34,499 bases of DNA. Origin: Deltaproteobacteria bacterium (GTDB taxonomy: Bacteria; Myxococcota_A; UBA9160; SMWR01). The stretch lies in NCBI GenBank assembly GCA_024638705.1, contig JAHEJV010000009.1, forward strand, positions 1 to 34,499, read 5' to 3'. Each line of letters opens with the position of its first letter. Position 1 is the stretch's first letter. The notes under the pieces are model-generated. The model saw nothing but the letters and a program-made list of their open reading frames with translations. It was not told the origin of the DNA and did no database searches. Below, piece by piece: positions 28,025 to 34,499 of this stretch. The position numbers were made by a program, and so were the translations under genes.

Positions 28025-28617
28025 CGCGCGGTGGCCTCGTCCTGCTCTCCGAGGAGCGACTCGATCGCCGCGACGACTTCCGGCGACTCCGGCTTCGTAC
28101 GCGGCGAGAAGCGCTGCACCACACGTCCCTCGCGATCGACGAGATACTTCTGGAAGTTCCACTCGACCGGCCCGCCGATCGGGGCGGGCCGCGACGTGAG
28201 GTAGGTGTACACCGGGTGCGCGTCGTCGCCCTTGACGCGCACCTTCGAGAACATCGGGAACGACACGCCGTAGTTCGCCTCGCAGAAGGCGCCGATCTCG
28301 GCGTCGGAGCCCGGCTCCTGCTGCAGGAAATCGTTCGAGGGGAAACCGAGCACATTGAATCCGCGCTCGTGGTAGCGCTCGTAGAGCGACTGAAGCCCCT
28401 CGTACTGCGGCGTGAAGCCGCAGCGCGACGCCGTGTTCACCACGAGCAGCACCTCACCGCGATAGCGGTCGAGCGATTCGACCGGACCGGAGAGCCGCCG
28501 CGCCTCGAGGTCGAGGAGCGACGACGGAGCGGCGTCGCCGCCCTCCTCTGCGCCGACGGGGGCGACCGTGATCCACCCGAGACAGAGGACGAGGCAGAAG
28601 ATCTTCGAGCGGGACAT
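28021..28617 (-). CDS. Glutathione peroxidase family protein (Cys form), with signal peptide
   Basis: SLDRYRGEVLLVVNTASRCGFTPQYEGLQSLYERYHERGFNVLGFPSNDFLQQEPG; WNFQKYLVDREGRVV. Confidence 0.95.
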   Translation of the reverse strand: MSRSKIFCLVLCLGWITVAPVGAEEGGDAAPSSLLDLEARRLSGPVESLDRYRGEVLLVVNTASRCGFTPQYEGLQSLYERYHERGFNVLGFPSNDFLQQEPGSDAEIGAFCEANYGVSFPMFSKVRVKGDDAHPVYTYLTSRPAPIGGPVEWNFQKYLVDREGRVVQRFSPRTKPESPEVVAAIESLLGEQDEATAR

Positions 28618-28652
28618 GGGAACCTCCTGAGATACGATCCGGCAATCGGCGC

Positions 28653-30182
28653 CTACGGCGCCTTCGCGTCGGCCCAGCCTTCGACGCGACGCCACAGCTC
28701 ACGGCGCTCGTCCTCGCTCTCCCGCGTGAACGGCAGCAGGTGCGTGCCGCGCGGTTTGCGGTCGAGGAAGAAGCGCCCGCGGAACTTCCCCGCGCGCTCG
28801 GCGGCGGCGAGCCACACGACCGTGTCGGCGCCCTCCGCCGGCGTGCGCAGGATCGCCTGGGTGATCTTGTAGAAGACGGGCAGCGAATCGCGCACGCCCT
28901 TCGTGTCGGCCCAGCCCGGATGCATCGCGTTCACGCGCACCGAGGTGCCGTGGAATTTCTCGGCCCACATCTCGGAGAGGATCACCTGCGCGCGCTTCGC
29001 TTCGGCGTAGGCGGTCGTGCCGTCGAAGTCGCGCTCGGTCCAGAGCGGATCGTCGAGCTCGACGCGACGCGTATACATCCCTCCCGACGACACCCAGACG
29101 ACGCGCGCGTCGTCGGACGCGCACAGCGCGGGACGCAGCAGCCGCGTCAGCAGGTGCGGGCCGACGACGTGGGTGGCGAGCGTCGCTTCGAGGCCTTCGG
29201 CGGTCTCCTCGCGTTCGTCGAGCAGCGCGCCGGCGTTGTGCACCAGCACGTCGACGCGATCGCCGGCGAGCTTCGGCGCGCGTTCGCGGATCGCAGCGAG
29301 GTCGGAGACGTCGAGGACCTCGAGCTCTACGCGGCGGTTGCCGGTCTGCTCGATGATGCGATCGCGTGCTTCCTCGCCGCGTTCGCGGCTGCGACACACG
29401 AGCACGACGTGCGCACCGAGGTCGGCGAGCGCGAGCGACGTCTCGTAGCCGAGCCCGCCATTCGCCCCCGTCACCAGACAGCGTCGGTCGCCGAGGTCGA
29501 CGTCGAGATCGGAGGGATCGAAGGTGAGGGAATGGACGCGGAAGCCGGTGCGGTCGAAGGACGCGACGATCGTCGGGTCGAGCACGCGCGAGAGCGCTCG
29601 GCCGATCGCCTTCGCAAACGGCCGCTCCGGCGTCGACTCGTCGAGCGCGGGCGTGCCGGGCTCGAGCGCTTCGAGGATGTCGTCGACCGGCGGGTGGTCG
29701 CCCGCTTCGCGGCTCGCGTAACGGTAAGTGAGCGCGCCGTCCGGACGGATCACGAAGACGCCGCCGAGCTGCCAGGCGTCGCCCTCGACGCCGGTCTGAC
29801 GCTGGCCGCCCGCGAGGGCGCGGATCGCGTTGACCGGCAGCCGCGGCGAGAGCAGCTCGACCCGCCCGCGCCGCAGGCCCGCCGCGCGATAGGCGCGCAG
29901 CTCGGGGTCGATCAGGAGCGGTCCGTCGAGGTCGAAGTCCTCCCGGAAGGCGGCGGCGAAGTTCGCGGCGCCATTCCCGACGATCACCAGCTCCGCGCCG
30001 CGCGCGCGGATCTCATCCACGTGGTCGCGCAACTGCGCGACTTGCTCACGGCAGAACAGTCAGCCGAAGTGGCGGATGAACACCAGCACCACCGGGCGGT
30101 CACGCCAGGTGGCGCCGAGCGGCGTCTTCGTGCCGTCCCAGCTCGAGAGCTCGATTCCGGCCAGTCGCGTGGAGATCTTCAT
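28653..30182 (-). CDS. Probable selenoprotein: Prx-like2 (AhpC/TSA-like) thioredoxin-fold domain fused to DHRS12-like SDR, Sec41 encoded by in-frame TGA (30062-30060)
   Basis: ORF track begins at 30032, but the same frame continues upstream through one TGA to ATG 30182: MKISTRLAGIELSSWDGTKTPLGATWRDRPVVLVFIRHFG-U-LFCREQVAQLRDHVDEIRARGAELVIVGNG... The TGA replaces the first Cys of the CxxC active site; SDR half has TGANGGLGYETSLALADLG and YAEAK. Confidence 0.82.
30020..30050 (-). promoter_or_regulatory. Putative bacterial SECIS element
   Basis: Minus strand CGTG-AGCAA-GTCGCGC-AGTT-GCGCGAC-CACG: perfect 7-bp upper stem, 4-nt loop with G at position 2, loop starting 26 nt after the TGA; outer 4-bp CGTG/CACG pairing across a 5-nt one-sided bulge. 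Confidence 0.72.
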
Positions 30183-30264
30183 TCGGGGGGCCTCCCAGGG
30201 CGCTCATGGACTCTAGCCACGGACTCCGAGCCAGCCAGGGCGATCCGGGTGATAATGCCGGCCC

Positions 30265-31173
30265 ATGAGCGAGCTCATCCTCCATCACTACGACATGTCT
30301 CCCTACTCCGAGAAGGTCCGGTTGATCTTCGGCATCAAGAACCTCGCCTGGCGATCGGTGCAGATCCCGATGGTGATGCCGAAGCCCGACTACACCGAGC
30401 TCACCGGCGGCTACCGCCGCACGCCGATGCTCCAGATCGGCGCGGACATCCACTGCGACTCGAAGCTCTGCGCCCAGGTGCTCGAACGCCTCCACCCCGA
30501 ACCGAGCCTCTTCCCCGACGGGGACGAGGCGACGGTCTGGGGGCTGTCCCGCTGGGCCGAGACCGGCTTCATGATGGGCGTGCTCATCTTCCTCGGCGAA
30601 GGCGGCCTGTTCGACGAGGACTTCGTCGAAGACCGCAAGAAGATGGCCCCCGGCCTCGACGAGGCGCGCCTCAAGACGATCGTCCCGGCGAAGATGCTGC
30701 AGCTGACCCAGAACCTGGAGCGCCTCGAGGGCCAGCTCGCCGACGGCCGCGACCACCTGCTCGGGGGGCGCGTCAGCCTCGCCGACCTCGCCGCCTTCCA
30801 CACGACGAACTTCCTGAAAGTGCATCCGAAGACGGCGCCGCTGCTCGCGGCCTACCCGAAGCTCTGCGCCTGGCTCGATCGCGTCGCCGCGATCGGCCAT
30901 GCCGACCGCAAGGAGCTCGACTCGGCCGACGCCATCGCCATCGCCCACGACGCGCAACCCATCCCCTTCGACGGGGAGCCGGCCGACCTGCCCGACGGCC
31001 TCGCCTACGGCGACACCGTGGCCGTGATGCCCGAGGAGATCGGATCGGGCGCGGTGACCGGCACGCTCGAACCCTCCGACGTGCACGAGATCGCCGTGCG
31101 TCGCACCACCGAGCGTGCCGGCGAGCTCGTCGTCCACTTCCCGCGCGAGGACTACCTCGTGGTGAAGGCCTGA
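30265..31173 (+). CDS. Glutathione S-transferase family protein
   Basis: LILHHYDMSPYSEKVRLIFGIKNLAWRSVQIP...GGYRRTPMLQIGADIHCDSKLCAQVLER...LLGGRVSLADLAAF. Confidence 0.9.
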   Translation: MSELILHHYDMSPYSEKVRLIFGIKNLAWRSVQIPMVMPKPDYTELTGGYRRTPMLQIGADIHCDSKLCAQVLERLHPEPSLFPDGDEATVWGLSRWAETGFMMGVLIFLGEGGLFDEDFVEDRKKMAPGLDEARLKTIVPAKMLQLTQNLERLEGQLADGRDHLLGGRVSLADLAAFHTTNFLKVHPKTAPLLAAYPKLCAWLDRVAAIGHADRKELDSADAIAIAHDAQPIPFDGEPADLPDGLAYGDTVAVMPEEIGSGAVTGTLEPSDVHEIAVRRTTERAGELVVHFPREDYLVVKA

Positions 31174-31244
31174 ACGCGGCCTCACCGCGCGCCAATCGCG
31201 CCGGAAGAACGCGCCCCGTTTCCAATCGCCCACAGGAGCCCCCC

Positions 31245-32330
31245 ATGACCGAAGCCATCGACTTCCTCGTCCGCCGCGACGACTTCCGCACCACCCGCTT
31301 GCACACACCCGACCCGGCGAGCCTCGAGATCTCCGACGGCGAGGCGCTGCTTCGCGTCGATCACTTCGCTCTCACCGCGAACAACGTCACCTACGCCGCG
31401 GCCGGCGACATGCTCGACTACTGGCGCTTCTTCCCCGCGCCCGAGGGCTGGGGACGCATCCCCGTCTGGGGCTTCGCCGACGTCGTGGCGTCGCGCGCCG
31501 AGGGCGTGGCCGTCGGCTCGCGCTTCTACGGCTACTACCCGATGTCGACCCATCTGCGCGTGCAGCCCACCCACGTGAACGCGGCGGGCTTCATCGACGG
31601 CGCCGAGCACCGCAGCCCGATGGCGCCGGCCTACAACCAGTATCGCGACGTCGCGGCCGACCCCGGCTACCTCGCCGACGACGAGCCGTCGCAGATGATC
31701 CTCCAGCCGCTCTTCACCACAGCCTTCCTGATCGACGACGCCCTCGCCGAGAGCGACTTCTTCGGCGCCCGCCGCGTCGTGCTCTCGAGCGCGTCGAGCA
31801 AGACGGCCTTCGGCACCGCGTTCCAGCTCGCGCGACGCGACGGCATCGAAGTGATCGGGCTCACCTCGCCGGGCAACGTCGCCTTCGTCGAAGGGCTCGG
31901 ATGCTATGCGCAGGTGGTCGCCTACGGCGACATCGCCAGGCTCGACGCGAGCCAGCCGACGATCTACGTCGACATGGCGGGCAACGGCTCGGTGCGCGGC
32001 GCGGTGCATCACCACTTCGGCGACCAGCTGGTGCACAGCCTCACCGTCGGCATGACCCACTGGGAGCACGGAAAGGCGGAGGAGAACCTCCCCGGCCCGG
32101 AGCCCACCTTCTTCTTCGCGCCGACCCGCGTGCAGAAGCGTATCGCCGACTGGGGCGGAGAGGGCTTCCAGCAGCGCTGCGGTGAGGCTTTCGCCGCGTT
32201 CCGCAAGCTGACGGGGAAGGCGCTGCGCATCGTGCGCGGCGGCCGGGCCGACCTCGAGCGCGTCTACCTCGACATGGTCGACGGCCGGGCGCCCGCCGAC
32301 GAGGGCCACATCCTCTCGCTCCACGAATAG
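31245..32330 (+). CDS. DUF2855 family protein
   Basis: LRVDHFALTANNVTYAAAGDMLDYWRFFPAPEGWGRIPVWGFADVVAS...FGYYPMSTHLRVQP-type signature; ATG 31245 behind aggag. Confidence 0.9.
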   Translation: MTEAIDFLVRRDDFRTTRLHTPDPASLEISDGEALLRVDHFALTANNVTYAAAGDMLDYWRFFPAPEGWGRIPVWGFADVVASRAEGVAVGSRFYGYYPMSTHLRVQPTHVNAAGFIDGAEHRSPMAPAYNQYRDVAADPGYLADDEPSQMILQPLFTTAFLIDDALAESDFFGARRVVLSSASSKTAFGTAFQLARRDGIEVIGLTSPGNVAFVEGLGCYAQVVAYGDIARLDASQPTIYVDMAGNGSVRGAVHHHFGDQLVHSLTVGMTHWEHGKAEENLPGPEPTFFFAPTRVQKRIADWGGEGFQQRCGEAFAAFRKLTGKALRIVRGGRADLERVYLDMVDGRAPADEGHILSLHE

Positions 32331-32415
32331 TTCCCCGCGCGAGTTGCGCGTCGCTCGCCGCCATCGCGGCGAGCCGGCGCTCACATCGGTCGCAGTGACG
32401 ACCGATAAGGGCGGC

Positions 32416-32739
32416 ATGTTGCGCGTCGTCCCGCTCCTTCTCCTGTGCTTCGCCCTCTCGGGTTGCTTCGTCCTCGACGAGCTCGAATCGGGGCAGGAGA
32501 TCATGGAGAAGAATTCGCCGAAGGACGCGAAGAAGGCCGAGGCCACCGCCGAGGACGAGAACAAACCGCCGTCCGGCAGCCAGTGGTGGTCGTCGGCGAA
32601 GACGATCGAGCGCCGCGCGGACGACGAGAACGCCGACCCGGGCGACCCGAAGAAGCTCGTTTCCTGTCGTGTCTCCGGTGCCACGCGCTTCATGCGCCGC
32701 GGCGACTGTCTCTCCCAGGGCGGCACGCCCAGGGGCTGA
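32416..32739 (+). CDS. Small putative lipoprotein
   Basis: MLRVVPLLLLCFALSGCFVLDELESGQEIMEKNSPKDAKKAE with lipobox LSGC. Confidence 0.75.
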   Translation: MLRVVPLLLLCFALSGCFVLDELESGQEIMEKNSPKDAKKAEATAEDENKPPSGSQWWSSAKTIERRADDENADPGDPKKLVSCRVSGATRFMRRGDCLSQGGTPRG

Positions 32740-32773
32740 CGTCCCGCGAGACGCGCCACCACGGATCACGCCC

Positions 32774-33091
32774 ATGGAACGCCGACGCAGCCCGCGCATC
32801 CGCTCACGCTTCGACGCCCTCGTCACCGCGGGCGCCCGCGAAGGGGCGTGCGTGCTCGCAGACATCTCCCACTCCGGCGCGCGGCTCGAGGACTGCTCGG
32901 AGCAGCCCCCGGTCGGCACGCGCGTGCGGCTCTACGTCTTCGCCGAGCCCGCGCCGGCCTTCGAGCTCCTGGGGGTGGTCGTCCGCCACACCGAGACCGG
33001 CTTCGCGATCGGCTACGAGCTGCACGACGCCGCGATCCGCGCCCGGGTGGACGCCGTCAGCGAGCTCGCCCGGCCGTCCGTCGCGAGCTGA
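32774..33091 (+). CDS. PilZ domain protein
   Basis: MERRRSPRIRSRFDALVTAG...LADISHSGARLEDCSEQPPVGTRVRLYVFA...VVRHTETGFAIGYEL: RxxxR and D/NxSxxG motifs. Confidence 0.85.
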   Translation: MERRRSPRIRSRFDALVTAGAREGACVLADISHSGARLEDCSEQPPVGTRVRLYVFAEPAPAFELLGVVVRHTETGFAIGYELHDAAIRARVDAVSELARPSVAS

Positions 33092-33169
33092 GCCGATCGG
33101 ACGATTTCCCTTGTAATCCGATGGACTCCTCGGGATGATGCACATGGGGGGTCGATTGGATCGCCCCCC

Positions 33170-33721
33170 ATGCCCCGACGCCTCGCCGCGTTCCTCGCCC
33201 TGGCTTTGCCGTTTGCGGCCGGCGCGGACGAAGCCGAGCCGCCCCCCGTCGCCGACGACGCGGGCATTCTCCTCCACGTCGATCTCGCCACCTTCGAGCT
33301 CGGTGCGCTCGACCTCGACACCGCCGCGATCGGACCGACCCTGCGCGTCTCGATCGGCTCGCCATCCCATCCGACGCCGACGGGTGAGTTTCGCCCCACC
33401 CGAATCATCGAGAATCCCTCGTGGACGCCCGGCCCGATCGCGCGCTCCTTCGGCGCCCGCGAGCATTCGCCGTCGCGCACGAGCCCCCTCGGAGTCGGCA
33501 AGCTGCCGCTCGAGTTCGGTGCCATCCAGATCCACGCCGGCGCCGATCCGCTCCTGCTCGGCAAGCCCATGTCACTGGGATGCGTCAGCCTCGACGACGC
33601 GAGCTGGAGCCGGCTGATCGAGTGGCTCGAAGAGCGCGAATCGCTCCAGGCCTGGCACCGCCACGAAAACGGCGAGACCGAATCCCGCTTCCGCCGCCCG
33701 ATCCGCGTCGTGGTGCGCTAG
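33170..33721 (+). CDS. L,D-transpeptidase (YkuD) family protein
   Basis: GSPSHPTPTGEFRPTRIIENPSWTPG ... IQIHAGADPLLLGKPMSLGCVSLDDASW (H...SxGCV active site). Confidence 0.9.
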   Translation: MPRRLAAFLALALPFAAGADEAEPPPVADDAGILLHVDLATFELGALDLDTAAIGPTLRVSIGSPSHPTPTGEFRPTRIIENPSWTPGPIARSFGAREHSPSRTSPLGVGKLPLEFGAIQIHAGADPLLLGKPMSLGCVSLDDASWSRLIEWLEERESLQAWHRHENGETESRFRRPIRVVVR

Positions 33722-33745
33722 CCCGCAGCGAACGCACACGCGTGG

Positions 33746-33842
33746 GTCCGACATGGGGACGTCACCGATGTTCAGCGCGCCATGCGTGCACGAAGATCAG
33801 GAAACGCCCGCCGGCCAGGTAGGTGACGTCCCCATGTCGGAC
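33746..33842. repeat. REPIN-like inverted repeat: 21-bp perfect arms GTCCGACATGGGGACGTCACC / GGTGACGTCCCCATGTCGGAC around a 55-bp spacer
   Basis: Arms 33746-33766 and 33822-33842 are exact reverse complements, in the convergent intergenic region between the L,D-transpeptidase and MaoC genes. Confidence 0.85.
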
Positions 33843-33861
33843 TCACCCCGGTCGTCCGGTG

Positions 33862-34344
33862 CTAGTCCGAGTAGATCAACCGCGTCAGCGTCTCCGCCAC
33901 GCAGCCCGGCTTCTCCTCGCCCTCGATCTCGATCGTCACCACCTGCTTGAGCTGCAGCGTGTTCGGCGCCTTCTGCTCCACCGACGCCAGCGTGCGGCGC
34001 GCGCGGACCTTCGAGTCGACCTTCACCGGGTTGGGGAAGCGCACCTTCTCGAGGCCGTAGTTCACGCCCATCACCATGCCCTCGTAGGCCTTCGGCTCGA
34101 CGGGCGGAATCTTCCCGCCGAGGTAGGGCACGAGAGAGAGCGTGAGGAAGCCGTGGGCGATCGTCACCTTGTAGGGCGAAAGCTTCGCCGACTTCTCCGG
34201 GTCGATGTGGATGAACTGGTGGTCGAGCGTGGCGTCGGCGAAGTCGTTGATGCGCGACTGGTCCACCTGGAACCACTCGCCCACTCCCTCTTCCTTGCCG
34301 ACGTTCGCCTTCCAGAGCTCGAGTGCGTTTGCTGCGGCACCCAT
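33862..34344 (-). CDS. MaoC family dehydratase (hotdog fold)
   Basis: GEWFQVDQSRINDFADATLDHQFIHIDPEKSAKLSPYKVTIAHGFLTLSLVPYL. Confidence 0.95.
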   Translation of the reverse strand: MGAAANALELWKANVGKEEGVGEWFQVDQSRINDFADATLDHQFIHIDPEKSAKLSPYKVTIAHGFLTLSLVPYLGGKIPPVEPKAYEGMVMGVNYGLEKVRFPNPVKVDSKVRARRTLASVEQKAPNTLQLKQVVTIEIEGEEKPGCVAETLTRLIYSD

Positions 34345-34380
34345 GTAGTGACTCCTTCGGGAGCGGGTGGCCGACGGCGC

Positions 34381-34499
34381 GCTCCGCTCCTCTGTCGGAC
34401 GGATTGCCGGTGCGGCGCTCCGCTCCTCTGTCGGACGGATTGCCGGTGCGGCGCTCCGCTCCTCTGTCGGACGGATTGCCGGTGCGGCGCTCCGCTCCT
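34381..34499. repeat. Tandem repeat, 36-bp unit GCTCCGCTCCTCTGTCGGACGGATTGCCGGTGCGGC, at least 3.3 copies, running off the right edge
   Basis: Identical units start at 34381, 34417, 34453 and 34489. Confidence 0.95.

Noticed and set aside
28021-28617. Second selenoprotein (glutathione peroxidase)
   Set aside because: Active-site codon encodes Cys (NTASRCGFTPQ) and the frame is uninterrupted.
28653-30032. Treating the SDR as a complete gene starting at the internal ATG 30032
   Set aside because: The internal start begins in the middle of a thioredoxin-fold helix; the upstream in-frame peptide matches the missing N-terminus, including the active-site motif.
28740-32330. 1196-aa plus-strand ORF (and similar long antisense ORFs such as 19996..23451 beyond the membrane protein, 12495..14867 N-terminal part, 12603..14879)
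   Set aside because: Low-complexity Arg/Ala/Gly/Asp-rich translations antisense to or extending beyond well-supported genes; typical of high-GC codon bias.
34381-34499. CRISPR array
   Set aside because: 36-bp unit is in the CRISPR repeat size range, but copies abut with no spacers and no cas genes are present.

Overview
High-GC bacterial chromosomal window with about 32 convincing protein-coding genes; most long antisense ORFs in the supplied track are GC-bias artefacts. Recognisable modules: alternative complex III ActB (partial) and ActA at the left edge; two acyl-CoA dehydrogenases; a Trm112-like protein; a PAC2 protein; an OmpR-type two-component system; a DUF1329 protein; a secreted protein-DUF6502-DUF5666 operon behind a pair of palindromic operator-like sites; an M61-like peptidase; LLM oxidoreductase and HIT protein; an atypical P450; two convergent GT-C-like membrane proteins; SDR and SnoaL-like genes divergent from an orphan ArsR; a FabH-like ketosynthase; a photo-oxidative-stress operon (Prx-like/SDR fusion, GPx, photolyase, DUF523-DUF1722); GST; DUF2855; PilZ; L,D-transpeptidase; MaoC. 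The most interesting observation is that the ORF caller truncated the Prx-like/SDR fusion at an in-frame TGA (minus strand, 30062-30060). That TGA lies exactly at the first redox position of an FGxLFC (UxxC) motif. It is followed by a perfect 7-bp GC stem with an AGUU loop at the spacing expected for a bacterial SECIS, so this is probably a selenoprotein (Sec41) split by annotation. Non-coding structure includes a REPIN-like inverted repeat, a 36-bp tandem array at the right edge, a 16-bp tandem repeat, an interleaved inverted-repeat mosaic, strong hairpins, and two signalling-gene remnants (receiver and GGDEF fragments). All calls are from reading the sequence; no searches or folding were run.
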